Shown here piece by piece: positions 24,434-37,172 of a stretch of DNA of 64,000 nucleotides (the stretch's first letter is position 1; each line of letters starts with the position of its first letter). A program made the position numbers and the translations under genes. The notes beneath the pieces are model-generated. The model ran no database searches and was not told where the DNA came from. It saw only the letters and a list, made by a program, of their open reading frames with translations. Source of the DNA: Tachypleus tridentatus (lineage: Eukaryota > Arthropoda > Merostomata > Xiphosura > Limulidae); NCBI RefSeq assembly GCF_004210375.1, contig NC_134829.1, positions 56,536,107-56,600,106 of the forward strand, written 5' to 3'.

Positions 24434-26215
24434 CCTTTCAAACTTTTTTTTTTTGATTTAGGTGCTTTACTCTCTACCGAAAGAGCCAAAACGTGCTTTA
24501 GTTTGGGTGTATTGAGAAAGTTTTCAATGCTAGAAATTACTCTCATGAAGTTTCGCACAGGAACTTCTTTACAAGTATCAGAAATTGCCGAGTTTACGAA
24601 ATGGGCACTACATAGGGTACAATTGTGAATTTATCAGTTATCTGTCTCTGGACACCATTGAATTCACTACTCATAGAAGTAGCACTTTCGTACCCTTGTT
24701 CTCGCAGGTAAGCCAAGTTAATACCATATTTTGTCAGATTGGTTATGATAAAACCAGCCATGTTTCTGTCTGTCACATCACAACCAGGTATAAATTGTAA
24801 AACATCTTCTCTTATTGCAACAGAGTTGGCATTGGCATGCAAATATCTAACACACAGCAAAAACTGTTCAAAACCTTAAATATCTATTGTTTCATCAGAT
24901 AATATTGAGTAACACTTTGCAGCATTACCCTGTTGACTAAAGCATCAAGAACATGAGTATTACAGGCGTAGATGATTTCATTTTGAATTTAGGAACTCAG
25001 ATACGTAGCATTTCTCTTTGTACTAAAAAATTCCCATAGTTACTGATGGGCTCCTCATCAGTTTTACCAAGAAACAATGGACCAGAATCATATTTTCCCC
25101 TCAAAGCTAAACCTTGTCTCCCACACAGCAATACAGTACCAATAATAAGCATTAAATATTGCCGTTTCTATTCAATTTCTTGTGTTTAAGACCTGTAGAA
25201 GATTGTTAGCTTTGTTGCTGCTGTCTTGGTAATACTATTTCAATTCATGTGCATTGAAGTATTAAACAGCCTTCTTCCAGTTTGTTCCAATGTCTGACTT
25301 TCAACACCAGCACCATCAGGAGCAAAAAGACAGAAATACATGCAGAAAGAACCCTTTGCATGTTGACTGTAGAATAGCCATTTCCACTGTGAAAACCAAC
25401 GATGCAGAGTGTTTGCATGATTTTTAATACAAATTAATTTTATGAGGAGTCGACTTACCTGTTTACCAATGCTGACATCATCAGAAATGAAATTTTCAAT
25501 GTCTCAGACTGGACCTGAAGTGGTAGTGGTAGCATTGGCCAAGGTGATGACTCTGACAATTCAGTTGACAATTCTGATTCAACCTGATTGGGTGCAGCAG
25601 ATTGATCAGGTTCAGCCTCATGAATGTGTTTAAAGAACCCATGCAGTGTCTTTTGCTTTTTCAGGCTTGACAACATGTTTGTCAACATCTCATTCACAGT
25701 ACTATTGGCGCCATCTATAATGAACGATTCACTATAGATGGCGCCAAAGGCACTAGGTTAGTGCCATGGTTCTGCCAGCCCGCCACGGTGCCACCCACTG
25801 TTTAGTGGTGAAGTTAATTCTTGAAATCCAGGAAATCTGAACATACACTGTCCATGATATTTGAATACAAATTTTAGACACTATACATATATTTGCACTC
25901 TCCTGAGTGAAAATATATTTTATATGTCGATGACAGGAGTGTAGGCCTACTTTGCTGGGCCTGATAACTTTAAGTTATATATTATATATATATAGGCCTA
26001 TATATATTTATTTATGATTAAAAATGTGCCATTCTGAAATTTGCTAAATAGGTTATCTCAGAATGCATAATTTAGGGTTTTCTTTTACGTTTTTATTAAA
26101 AAATTTCCCTGGGAGGACAGCCACACGATCTCCCTAGCATGGCTTCACGCCTGCGGCGGTTGCGTCAAGCTTTCAAACTATCCCTCCTCAATGGCCATTT
26201 CTGGTTATGCCCCTG
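24434..26215 (-). mobile_element. hAT DNA-transposon fossil (ZMYM1/DUF4371-like transposase)
   Basis: The minus strand carries remains of a hAT-family transposase in order: an N-terminal KKQKTLHGFFKHI (25697-25455), then LALRG-type and NFL-type pieces (about 25100-25000), then LQFIPGCDVTDRN...GYESATSMSSEFNGVQ (24860-24594), typical of DUF4371 proteins, and VRNFMRVISSIENFL at about 24550. The reading is broken by several stops and frameshifts, and the C-terminal dimerisation part is absent. The right end, read on the minus strand, starts CAGGGGCATAACCAGAAA at 26215, a good hAT terminal repeat. The left end is missing near 24434, where the sequence joins spacer DNA. It is absent from blocks A and C. 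Inactive. Confidence 0.8.
25704..25748. repeat. Perfect inverted repeat inside the hAT fossil
   Basis: ttggcgccatctata and tatagatggcgccaa flank a 13-base loop. It lies just upstream of the transposase start on the minus strand, so it may be subterminal transposon structure. Confidence 0.75.
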
Positions 26216-26673
26216 TCCAAAGATAAGTCTCATTGATTTGTTTTCTTTGTTATAATTTAATTGTTGAAACAATTCGCTTTGTTTTAAGCTATTAAGAATC
26301 ATCCAGTTGAGAGAGTAACTTATGAGTTGGGTATGAATTATTGAAAAGTATTAAGATGGATGTCAGTTACCGAAAACTTTTAATTTATTGTGAATTCCTA
26401 AACACCATTCAACTGGGTGAGAAGTTTTGAAAAGGTTTCTGTTCATTTTCAAGTTTGTAGTTATATATGTCTTGTTTCAAGAATTACTAAGTCTTAGGTT
26501 ACTCATTAAACTTTAGAGATAATTTCAGAAATATCTGGATTTTATTTTTAATATGATAATATTGATTTAATTAAAGGTGAATATTATATTGTAATTAAGA
26601 ATGGTGCTTTTGCACATCTTTTAATTTTAAGTTTGAAAGTCTGTGTCAATCAGTGCATTCTTAGAATGATATA
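26216..26673. other. Short spacer between the two transposon fossils
   Basis: It matches block A sequence at 7835-7935 and 9010-9190 (tttaattgttgaaac, cagtgcattcttagaatgat). No gene seen. Confidence 0.55.
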
Positions 26674-27975
26674 CACTGCTGGCCAAAATAATAAGGCCAA
26701 TGAACATAAAGACAAAATATGCATTTGCACTGTTAGACTGAACCACTTATTTCAGTGGGGATTCGAAATATTAAAATAAGAAAAGGGAAAATAAAAATAA
26801 AAAACTTTTTCAGCATTTAATATGGAAAATGTTAAAACTATGAAATTATTGTAAATACTAGCTGGTCAAAAGTTTGAGACCATACCAAAAAGAACTCCTA
26901 AACAGGGTAGAAATGCCCAACAAAAGGTCTCAGTAGTGAGTTGCACAGCCGTCATTGCGAATAACTTCAAACATTCGCTTTGGCATGGTCGATATGAGTT
27001 TGCAGAAGGCTGGCTGGAATGTTATTCCAAAATGACTTCACGAAGATCATGCACTGTTTGGAATTGATGTCTATTTCTATAGACTTCCCATGCCATCCAT
27101 CCTTAAACATTTTCAAATTGGTTCAATTCGGGCGAAGACGCTGGATGGTCCAAAAGAATCACGTTAATCGCCACGAGAATGTCCTTTGTCATGCGGCATT
27201 GTTGATTGCAGCTTTGTCCTGCTGAAAGATTCAGTCATTTTTATTCAAGCGATGGCCTACATTCAATAAGGATGCTCTCTCCAACATGCCCATGTAGCCA
27301 GCTGCTGTTGGACACCCCAGTATAGCCTGAAGCTCCATTGTTCCATGAAAGGAGAAAGCACCCCAGATCATGATGGATCCTCCTTATCGCGCCAGTAACA
27401 TTGGAAGCCATCTGGACTATCCAGGTTGAATATTTTCTCATCAGAGAACTAAACTTTCGTCCACTTTTCTACGTCCCATGTTTGGTGCTTCTCAACAAAG
27501 TTTAACCAAGCCGTTTTGTGGTGTGTAAGGAGGCGTGGCCTTTAAAGACGTTTACTGTTTTTAAAGCTTTTCACTCGTAGATGGCGTCTTATTGTTCTTG
27601 AGCTGCAGTCTACGTGCGTAAGAGCCTTAATCTGGTTCGACTATCGCCTGGCGTCTTGCTGGACAATCCATCGAATCCTCCTGCTTAACTACGGCTAAAT
27701 ATCCTTGGACCGACTTCTTGAAATTCTCATTTCGTATAACTCAGGGTCTTTTAAGAAATTTGCAACAGCGGTTTTCCTACACCCAATTTTACCAAGGATG
27801 GCACGTTCAGAGAAAGAGAAACCTTGCTCTTACAGCTCGAAAATTCTACCGCGTTCAAATTCTGTCAGCTTTTCAGCTTTTCCCATGTTTTTACCCAATG
27901 TAACACAGGAGATGTCAGTGGGAGATGTTGACAACGCTAATGTTTGAACAAAAATAACAAAATTATCATACATGT
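26674..27975 (-). mobile_element. Tc1-type (Tc1/mariner) transposon fossil
   Basis: The left end cactgctggccaaaataata next to TA is a Tc1-type terminal repeat. The minus strand carries an N-terminal helix-turn-helix region with FERGRIFEL and FSFSERAILGKIG (about 27880-27750), a middle part with DGFQ-like and SWSG-like sequence (27441-27241), and a C-terminal remnant to about 26960. The reading frame has several breaks. The right terminal repeat is missing, and the sequence runs into spacer DNA near 27975. Length is close to a whole element. Inactive. Confidence 0.8.
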
Positions 27976-28721
27976 TTAGTCTGGACACACGAAAACTGTG
28001 TCTAATGCGATTTTTTTAGTTTTGTTTTGTTTATATCACCTTACTCGTCAAATCCAAGACGAAAGCCATAAATATCTAACCAGTTGAAATCCTAAAAATA
28101 TTATTTAATGTATGAAATATATTCTAGATTTGAAAAGTCATTGTTGAATTGATAGGGTCAAGTACTAAAGATTGCAGATAGCGAAAATCTGCTTAGTCAT
28201 AGTTAGAAACAAATAAACAAAGGTGTGATATTAAATCTTTATATATTTTGCTGAGTCAACATTTAATGGAGAAATACTTTAATGTTAATCTAAATAATTA
28301 AAAGGTAATGGTTAAACTATAGGATATCGACTTAGTATTGTGGTATTTGAGATTTATTGTAGTAGTTTGACTCACTTGATTTGAAATAGCAGGAATAGTA
28401 AATTTTCAGGTTGGTATATAATTTAGCATAATTTTATGTGAGTAGAATAATATTATGGTACTTTTAAAAGACTTGAGCTGATTTGGAACGTATCATTATA
28501 TATAAAAATATTCACTATAGACACATGATACTGTTGTCCTAACTAAAAGGCAATCGTCTATCAAATTTGTGAAACTCGAGAATGTAGCATCTGGAATTCA
28601 AAACAATTTTGAACTATTTATTTTTATTCAGTGTCCCTGTGCTGTTTTTTTTTTTAACAAACTGATCCTCAAGCAAATTGGTTTTCAAACGTAGAATGAT
28701 AATTTCGCGAAATTGTTTATT

Positions 28722-28858
28722 TGGTGATGTCGAGAAAACCCACTTGTAAAGAAAAATATATATGTTAAAAGGCTCGTTTGGGTTGAGAAAAATTTTTACG
28801 TAGAGAAGCCTTACGTAAAAAATGTTCTCAACCTAAACGAGCCGTTTTTACATATAAA
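28722..28858 (+). mobile_element. Hairpin element with GTGATGTCGAGAAAACCCAC head
   Basis: The head gtgatgtcgagaaaacccac is followed by a near-perfect hairpin: ggctcgtttgggttgagaa (28771-28789) pairs with 28825-28843 with one mismatch, and the inner tttttacgta/tacgtaaaaaa pairing extends it. A related 86-base element at 40148-40233 has a clear target-site duplication. Confidence 0.65.
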
Positions 28859-28859
28859 T

Positions 28860-29138
28860 TGTTTATTTGTTTGTTTTTTTAATTTCGCGCTAAGCAACAC
28901 GAAGGCTACATACGCTAGCCGTCCCTAATTTAGCAGTGTAAGACTAGAGGGAAGGCAGCTTGTCGTCTCCACCCACCACCAAATCTTGGGGTACTCTTTT
29001 ACCAACTAATAGTGAGATTGATCGTACCGTTATAACGAACCCACGGCTGAAAGGGCGTGCATATTTGGTGCGACTGAGATTCGAAACCGCGACCTTCAAA
29101 TTATGTGTCGAACGCCTTAACCCAACTGACCATTTGGC
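28860..29138 (-). repeat. tRNA-derived SINE, full length, diverged
   Basis: Minus-strand copy from the T-rich tail side to a head with cgccttaacccaactgacca. It is inserted next to the hairpin element, and spacer homology resumes at aattaacatgatatc. Confidence 0.8.
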
Positions 29139-30632
29139 GAAATTAACATGATATCAAGAACGCTTAAAATAGAAATAAGTGAAAGAAATAGAAAAAAATA
29201 TTTTAAAATTGAAATATAAAAGTGAAATAGGAATAAACTTTGTGATACGACTTGGATATTAATTTATATAACTTGTTAAAGTAAAAACACATTTATATAG
29301 AGAGAATAGACTACAAACAATTATATTTTACTAGTGTGTTTCAAGAATTAAAGTAATTTAATAAATAAAACAATCTGATGTGACTTCAATATTCACGAAT
29401 TAGACACATCAGTGTTTAATTATTGATGGAATTGTTTGAGTATTTTGGTCGATCTTCATTCAGTAATAACGTTCGGCCATTGTTAAAGTATTCCAGACAT
29501 TCTGATATATTTTTAAAGCGTTAATTTTCTCCATCTTGTACGAACATTCTCAGATTGATTTTAGCTAGTGACAAAGTTTTGAAAGACAAAAAATAAATTA
29601 CACATTTCTTCTCTTTTAATTACACCGTGACACATTGAAAGACATCCTGAATTTTAACTTTGACGAGTGAATAGTTTGTTTGTTTTTGTAATTATGCGCA
29701 AAGCCACACAAAAGCTATCTGAACGTGAATGAATGAAAATGTTAATACATTCTCTTTCGGCAATATGTAATATATACAAAAATATTTCTCTACCTTTAAT
29801 ACCGAACGATAAGTTTTCCGGGTTAAGACAATAAACCTTGGGTTTAGATACTTGTGATGGGAAAACCATAAATACGTCATAATGTAATTTTGTGTTTAAG
29901 AACAACAAATGTTGAGATTTATTACAAGTCTCACAGTTTATAAACATTTTAATACCTTGTGGTCGAATTTTAATTTTTTTTTAATTTATTAGTTACGCAG
30001 CCCAACTAACTTTCAAATCTGACGAAATATCAAAAAGGGTGTAAAAAAAATCTTTGTGTTACGTTTGAAATGTTAATAATTTAATAAAAACCTTACACGC
30101 AGATGAAACGAAAAATAGTTAACACTGTCAAGATATAGAAGTTATTTTTAGAAATTATAAAAATATAATTTTAAAACATTTATTTTACGTTTATTACTTA
30201 TTTGTGTTTTGATATCTTATTGATTTAAAGAAAAACGTGTTACTGGATTTAAACTATTTTTGGTTTGTTTGTTGTTAAAACTTTACACACTAAGCTTTCT
30301 GTGACGTGACGTCGGGACGCCAGTGATTTTAAAAAGTCTCTCGGCCCCTGCAGCTGGTGGTCCGTTTCAAGGCGGAGTAACAACTGATACCAAGCCTTAG
30401 ATAGGATTTTATAGTACACCCCAGGAACTCGTGCAAATATATATCGATTCCGGGCAAGCAAAATTATTTACTTAAACACGGACATGGTGAAATGAAATGT
30501 AAATTCTTTGGTGACTGGGAACCTGGACAGGCACGTGATCGCCGAGATCGAAGGGTCATTAGAAATGCGAGAATCCAATTTCGTTATCCCATCCGATTTA
30601 ACACGTTCAAACTAACTCTCATCGGTAGGCCT

Positions 30633-30671
30633 GGCATGGCCGAGCGCGTAAGGCGTGCGACTCGTAATCGA
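30633..30671 (+). repeat. SINE head fragment in the block C promoter region
   Basis: A 39-base piece of tRNA-like SINE head (ggcctggcatggccgagcgc, then gcgactcgtaatcg) replaces about 215 bases found in block A (about 150-365). The MRE core and TATA-like box downstream are kept. Confidence 0.7.
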
Positions 30672-30703
30672 CTAATTGTTCCCGAGCAGATCATTCAAGA
30701 AGC

Positions 30704-30776
30704 TGCACACGAACCGCTGAATTATCTTGAATGTTTCACACGGCACTTTATGTTACAAGAATTGTCTCAATAAATA
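30704..30776 (+). promoter_or_regulatory. Block C promoter-like region
   Basis: TGCACAC at 30704-30710 and ATAAATA at 30770-30776, at the block A spacing. It lies 100 bases before the block C ATG. Confidence 0.45.
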
Positions 30777-30873
30777 GAAGTTGTTGAGAAAAAGAAAGCT
30801 AATTATTACCATTGTAACACACACGAAACAGTTTACAAACCGTAGTTGTTAGTTGTGTAGAATTACCCTGAAG

Positions 30874-31635
30874 ATGGAAAAAGCTGGTAAGTTATTTACT
30901 TGTCTACGTGAAAGTTGCTATTCATGGGGTACAGAGTTAAAACTTAGGTTTAGAGAATAATACAAACACTTTTACCTCATAACAATACTGAGTTCCATAA
31001 ACACACTTGTCTGAACTGTTATAATATTGATAGTTGTAGAGATATAAATACAGAAGTTTTGTACTCTTATCAATGTAAGTAAATTAGCTGCAAAATGAAT
31101 AGTTAGTTTATATACATACATGTGTATCAAGTAAACACCTACATGTTTGTTCCGTTCCCCAGTTGGTAAAACTGACAACACATATTTTACGTCAGTTAAC
31201 AGAACTGAGCTATTTTTATTAGTCCATCACGATGCTGTTATCTTAAATCTAAATATTCGATGTTGCATTTCATCCAACAGACGTGTATTAATTCTACGGA
31301 ATAGAAAGTGTTATTTTTAAAAAAGGTTTTCCTAATTATTTAAGACGTACCTTTTAATTTTGTAGACTTAAATTTTGAAAGCTTCATTTTTGACAAAAAG
31401 AAGTAAGTTATACGACCAAGGATAAAGAAATAATTTTGAAAAATTTAAGCAGGAAGTTTTTTTATTGTATGTAAGATGTAAATAAAGTTATTTTAAAATA
31501 GGTGAATCAAAGAAAGACGACAGCTGTTGTACATGTGTCGTTACTTGTAGCTGTGAAAATGGAAAGATGGAATGCATCTGTAAGAAAGAAGGTAAGAAGA
31601 GAAAGGATAAATGTACTGTTAGTTGTCAGTGTTGA
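30874..31635 (+). CDS. One-domain 48-residue metallothionein-like protein, block C
   Basis: Exon 1 is 30874-30886 (ATG GAA AAA GCT G, donor gtaag). Exon 2a is 31502-31635 after acceptor aaaatag, phase 1, TGA at 31633-31635. The protein is MEKAGESKKDDS, then CCTCVVTCSC, ENGKMECIC, KKEGKKRKDK, CTVSCQC: 48 residues with 10 Cys. Compared with the block A paralogue, an in-frame deletion of 80 residues joins the start of domain 1 to the end of domain 2, making one chimeric domain close to the size of compact metallothioneins. The frame, splice sites and 3' signal (32083) are intact, so it looks functional. It is too short for simple ORF scans to catch. Expression is not proven. Confidence 0.7.
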
Positions 31636-32082
31636 AATAGAATGATTACTCCTATATTACTGAACTTTCAATGTTCAGTGAATTGTTTGAGGGAGAAACA
31701 CGTGAATTCATGGTACTGATCACTAAGAGGATATTACTTTTATGATGATATAGGTACTTTAAAATTGTAACGTTAACGTAAATATTAGAGACAGTTAGCA
31801 GCTTATCACACTGAATACGTAAACATTATTATATATATTTGAACTTTTCAGTTAAGGGCTGATAAAGATTTGTTATATAATTAGCTAAATATATCAAACA
31901 TGCTTAAATATATTGATGTCAAAATGTTAAATACTTTAATATTTTTCACTTTAATCAGTATACCTTATGCAGACGGGTAATATTGGATTTTTATAATGTC
32001 TTAAAACCAATTCATGGCAAAGTAATCGATATAAGTAACTATAGATAATATTTTTAAGAATATAATTTTACGATGTTAAATT

Positions 32083-32088
32083 AATAAA
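32083..32088 (+). terminator. Polyadenylation signal of block C exon 2a
   Basis: AATAAA about 450 bases after the 48-residue frame, at the conserved position. Confidence 0.45.
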
Positions 32089-32330
32089 ACAAAGATGATA
32101 CTAAATTACTGTATAAAAGTTTTTTTATTGAATCGGCAGTAACCTTATTCTGATAATATCAGAATATGGAGTTCGATCCTTTACGATGGTAAGTTCAGGT
32201 AGACTTGTATGCAGTTTTGCATATAAACAAAACACATAATTTTAATATATTATCCCTATTACCATAGAGGAAATTGATTTAATTTAAAATTACTATGCTC
32301 TTTTATCACTGACAGATATTTATTTTTTTT

Positions 32331-32563
32331 TTTTTTTTTGATATTCGCGCTAAACTACACGAGGACTTCTCTACTATTCTTCTGTGATTTACGAGGGAAA
32401 TACCAGAGGGAAGGCAACCGGTCATCATCGACAAATTGTAAGACTAACCTACACATAAAACACTACCACGATGAAATTGTAAAGGATATTGTGTGGAAGT
32501 GATATTCGAATCGGTGACTCAAATATTACTAGACGAACGTTTTACATTGTGGCCATAACGGGG
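32331..32563 (-). repeat. Old SINE remnant, block C copy
   Basis: Paralogous to 2291-2523, with a lengthened T-run at its tail side (32322-32339). Confidence 0.6.
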
Positions 32564-33781
32564 TCATTTCATTAGAAGAGAAAGTAACAGATGTTTATGG
32601 AGTATCTGTTTATTGTTGCTAATCTACCCAGTAATTGTGGATATGATCTGGTTCACCTTGAAGATCAAAATTGTATTTACCGTTGCTTTTTTATCCACAG
32701 TTCTATCTAATCTAAAGCAAAAAACTAGTATTCAGAAAGTTAACAGTGTAATTCGTTTCCAGTAGATTGGTTCATGTCTCAGACAGATGCCCTTACATAT
32801 TTAAATATAAACTAATGTACATGTAACCTCACATAGTTAAAGCTAAATATTGATGTATAACCAAACCAAAGTGATATCGTACATAGTACAATTTGATAAC
32901 TGACCGATATGATCAGAGAATAGAGGTCATGAGCCAGCGCTGTCTGGGACTGTAACATTTAAACTGGTAACAGTGAAATTAAATATGTAATAATGTGTAA
33001 AATACTAGATGTTAGTATAGCTGAATCAAGATATTTTACAACAACTTGCAGACCGATATTTAGATTACATGGAACAAAAATTACTAACACCCTAGAGTTT
33101 AGGGTTCGTCAAGTGCAACATATTCTAATTTCTTTATGTAACAAAGGCTCGCGTCGGTGGGAAGGCACCTTCTCTACTTCAAACTGTCGATCAATGCTTA
33201 TGACACACGGACCATCAGTAACTATTTACTTATTTCTATAGGTTTCGTTACTGTCGTAACGTAATTATTTTAGAAAGGAGAGTTACAAAACGCCTATCAA
33301 AAAAGTAAATTATTTACGGTTGCAAAATGAATACTTAGTTTATTTAAATACATGATTATCTCAAGAAATCACCCACATGTTTGTCCCGCTTCGAAATTTT
33401 GTGAAACTGACCAAACATATTTTACGTCAGTGAACGGAACTGATAAAAGTAGATCAGTTAAATATGTCATGTTAAATATGAATATTAGATGTTGGATTTC
33501 ATCTAACAGACGAGTGTTAATTCTACGAAATAGAAAGTGTTATTTTAACACAGGTTTTTGTAATTTTTTAAGACGTACCTTTAATTTTGTAATTTAATTT
33601 TTAAAAGGCCCATTTTTGACAAAAACAGATTATACGATCGAGTATCGGTCACAACATAAGTAAGTTTTAAAACTATTGAAAGACATGAGTAACAAATATA
33701 ATACATAAGTAATATTGAAAACAAAATTAAGCAGCAATTTGTATTATACTAAAAGTGTTACTGAAATAAAATTTTATATAG

Positions 33782-34146
33782 GTGAAACAATAAGAGACGA
33801 TAACTGCTGTACATGTGTCGTTACTTGTCGCTGTGAAAATGGAAAGATGAAATGCGTCTGTAACTGTAAGGATGACACATCTCAATGTTGTACAGAAGCT
33901 GAAGAGGAGAAACACAAATGTACAGTTACTGTCGTTTGTGAATGCGGAGATACACGTTGTAGTCCAGACTGTAAGAAGGAGTCATGTCAGGATTGTGTAG
34001 AAATCAGAAAGAAGAACAGCTGCGTTTGTAACGTTACCTGTTGCTGTGAAAACGGAAAGATGAAATGTGTTTGTAACTCCAAGGGTAACACTTCTCAGTG
34101 TTGTGAAGACGAAAAGGATAAATGTACTGTTACTTGTGAGTGTTAA
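33782..34146 (+). CDS. Metallothionein-like terminal exon 2b, block C
   Basis: The acceptor ...tatatag at 33781 leads into GT GAA ACA ATA AGA GAC GAT AAC TGC TGT, open to TAA at 34146. Joined to the MEKA exon at 30874 (intron about 2.9 kb) it gives 125 residues with both Cys domains complete except CNS for CNC in domain 2. The frame happens to stay open leftward to 33715, inside the presumed intron. The ATG used as a possible start in block A (3752) is ATA here, so splicing from an upstream exon is the more likely route. No exon 1 or promoter is seen between 31635 and 33781. AATAAA follows at 34606. Confidence 0.62.
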
Positions 34147-34605
34147 AGATGAAAAGACTATTGAAACTTTAATGATGGTGAATTATTTGACTGATAAAAT
34201 AAACACGTAAATTGATGGTATGGATTAACAGCAAGAAGAAATTAATTTTAAGATGATATATGTAACATTTAATTGTAATAAGTATTTTACATATATTTCA
34301 CTGTATTCTCGAGAGACGACTAGTACTATACCAACTTGAATGCGCATTAATCTATGTTGGTTCTCTTTCTAATTTGATAAATGTCATTATATAAAGTTTA
34401 AATGTTTAATTAATGATTGATAATTATTTACACAATTAGCTAGCTAGATACATCAAACATAATGATTCAAAATGTTAATTGGTTTTATGTTTTTTCAATT
34501 TAATCTTTGTACCATCAACAGACTAGCACCATTAGATTTGTGAATGAGTAATCAATATAAGAAACTACAGTGGCTTTTAAGAATACAATGTTGTGATGTT
34601 GAATT

Positions 34606-34611
34606 AATAAA
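34606..34611 (+). terminator. Polyadenylation signal of block C exon 2b
   Basis: AATAAA at the conserved distance after the stop, within a flank almost identical to block A at 4420-4720. Confidence 0.45.
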
Positions 34612-34858
34612 ATAAACTACATGAAATTCTTGTATAAACATTTATTGGTCACCAGTATTCTTCATCGTATAATATCAGAATGTGGACTTCTATCCTTTCA
34701 ATGCTTAGTGCAAATAGACTAATGTGCAGTTTGTTTTTTTAAAAAACAACAAACACGGATGTTTTGTGTAAGAATTCTTCATTATTACCACAGAGTAATT
34801 TGAAATTAGACGAGAAATTTCTAAACTTCCAATTTGATACTCAGTATTTAATTTTAAT

Positions 34859-34980
34859 GTTTAGAATTTCCTACAAAGTTACACGAGTACTTGCGTTAGT
34901 TGTCTGTAATTTAATAGTGAAACACTATAAAGAAGGCAGCTAGTGATAAAATCTTGCCAACTGTTGTTGTACTGCTTGGG
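34859..34980 (-). repeat. Very old SINE tail, block C copy
   Basis: Paralogous to 4831 and 16131; aagaaggcagctagtgat is still recognisable. Confidence 0.45.
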
Positions 34981-35399
34981 GGATTCATTTTATGATTGTC
35001 ATTATACCTTTATTCAGAGGTTCATTTGCTTTCTTGTTACAACTACTATCCAGGATATTATCAGTGGAACTTCTCTTGCCAGTAAACTGCTTCGTGTGTC
35101 AGACAGATGTATTTACGTATTTTAAAAATATACTAAGCTAATACAAACATTTATTATAATACTGTACTTGTACTTCAAGTTGTACTAGCTATAATATTAT
35201 TTCAGCTAAACACTAGAGCTATAACCAAACTAAAGTGATATCGTACTGAGTAAAATTGTAATTTTAACAGAGAAGAGAGGTCATGAGTTAACGTGTTCAT
35301 TGTACTAGGAAAGCAAAGTGGTGCACAAAACCAGTTTTCACCAGTCTTATTGTTAGAATTATGATGCACAGAATTTAGAATAATATTTGAGCACTTAAC

Positions 35400-37170
35400 A
35401 AAGTAGGCTAGAATCAACTGTCCGTTGGATTCTGTGGGTATGCGCTATGAGCTTTCTTTTATGAGTTGTTAAAAAACGTTTTTTTGTATTTACTTAGAAC
35501 ATATCTAACCTTAATTACATTTCATAATTTGTTAAATAGGAGTTGTAAACAGTTGCTATCAGTTGTTAACAGTTATTAGTGCTGAATCAAGATATTTCAC
35601 AACAACTTTCAGACTGTTGTTTAGATTACGTGAAACGAAAATTATTAACACGCTAGAATTTAGATTTCTGACACATAAATAAGTAAAATATATCACTTAA
35701 AAATTCATATACGATGTATTTTTTATACTTCACACATAGTAATTATAAACTGTGACAGTAAGATACCAGAGCATTTAGTATTCTCTAATTTCGTTATACT
35801 TTAGTGGATGCTTACGTTCCACTAGAAACACATTTACGTAAAGATTACTAAACATTAGAGCTATAGTCTAGATAATTTCTTAGTTTTAGGCCTATACTGC
35901 ATGAAACGGAATTTGATTGTAGTAGAAACTGAAATGAAACATTAATTCTTATTTAAATTTCCTGATCTACGGGTGTGTTCTACAACATCTCCGATAGAGT
36001 CGTAATATTGAAACGTTGATTCAAGTAAATAAAGAATATTTAAGAAGTAGCCCTACTATTCCACAACATAACGTATCTGCGTGCCAGTATTGATTAGGCC
36101 TACTGACACTATACAACAACAGCTAAAAATCATAAGCCTAATTAAAGATAAAATTTAGTCTGACGTTGACTACTTTGACACAAAGTAACTTAAAGAATTA
36201 AATGTTTGTAGTAAATTAAGAATACTAAAATAGGTCTTATAAAAATGATAGAATCCTAAAATTCCTGGAGCTTAACTAAACATCGTGTTTAATCTGAACT
36301 TTAAAGTAACTTCAAATTTCTTCGTTTGAAAATAAGTAATACATATTACAGATGTTAATAACATCACCTATTAATCGTTATGTCTTGAGTAGATTTTTTA
36401 TCATTACATGTACGCCTTTGTTTAGCTTGAGGAGACTACTTTCATAGTCCTAAACGGACTTTTATACATTTGGTCTGAAGTTCCTGATTATAAATGGCTT
36501 CTTACAAAGACTCATCGTACAGTTTCATATTACTATATTTCCATAAGATGTGAGAAATAAAACTCTTATAAAAGATAATAAAGGATAAACTAACATATTT
36601 CATAAAACTAAAAAAAAACTTTTAAAAATATTATACATCCTTTCTGCCTTACAATCTGCTTAGGCAGTGAAGACAGTGTCACGTTGAAAGGTCACACTAT
36701 TCATAGATTCTAATTACACACGTGTTAATTTTAATTTAATGTTCACGTAAAGCTAAGAAAGGCCTAACTACATATAGCCGTTCGTAATTTAACTGTTATC
36801 CTATATTTCAAACTAACTGATCAGATGGAAGAGAAATCACCAAAACCATCATATTCATGTTTGACTGAATAGTTGGATTTTATCGTGGTGTTTGTAGTTC
36901 ACCAACAGCTGTAAAACCTTTCATGAAAATGAACCATGAATTTTTCTATTTAATTTTGACACACTTATCACTAATGATTCTTGGATTTGATGAAGATTTT
37001 AATTTTTTGTGGAGTTTGTATTTTATTGTAACAACATGAGTTAAACAAACTTGTGATTAGTTCAAATTTACGTAATTATCACTTCATGTTTTAAGAATTC
37101 GAAATTTGTTAAGTAATTGTTGAACTGGTATGGTGAAGTACCAAATTTCGATACTAATATAAAGTTGCCT
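35400..37170. other. Block C 3' flank, no gene seen
   Basis: It matches 5360-7400 and 16700-18100. No coding signal and no recent insertion. Confidence 0.55.
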
Positions 37171-37172
37171 AT

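Larger units (their letters stand above)
27976..30440. other. Spacer copy before block C
   Basis: No gene seen. It matches 9780-11460 with two insertions: the hairpin element at 28722 and the SINE at 28860. The open frames at 29654-29947 (minus) overlap degraded SINE-like sequence and are not conserved. Confidence 0.55.

Noticed and set aside
27705-27947. 80-codon plus-strand frame
   Set aside because: Antisense of the Tc1 transposase helix-turn-helix region.
30492-30773. 93-codon plus-strand frame before the block C gene
   Set aside because: It runs through the SINE fragment and promoter; the block A counterpart (1-480) is full of stops.
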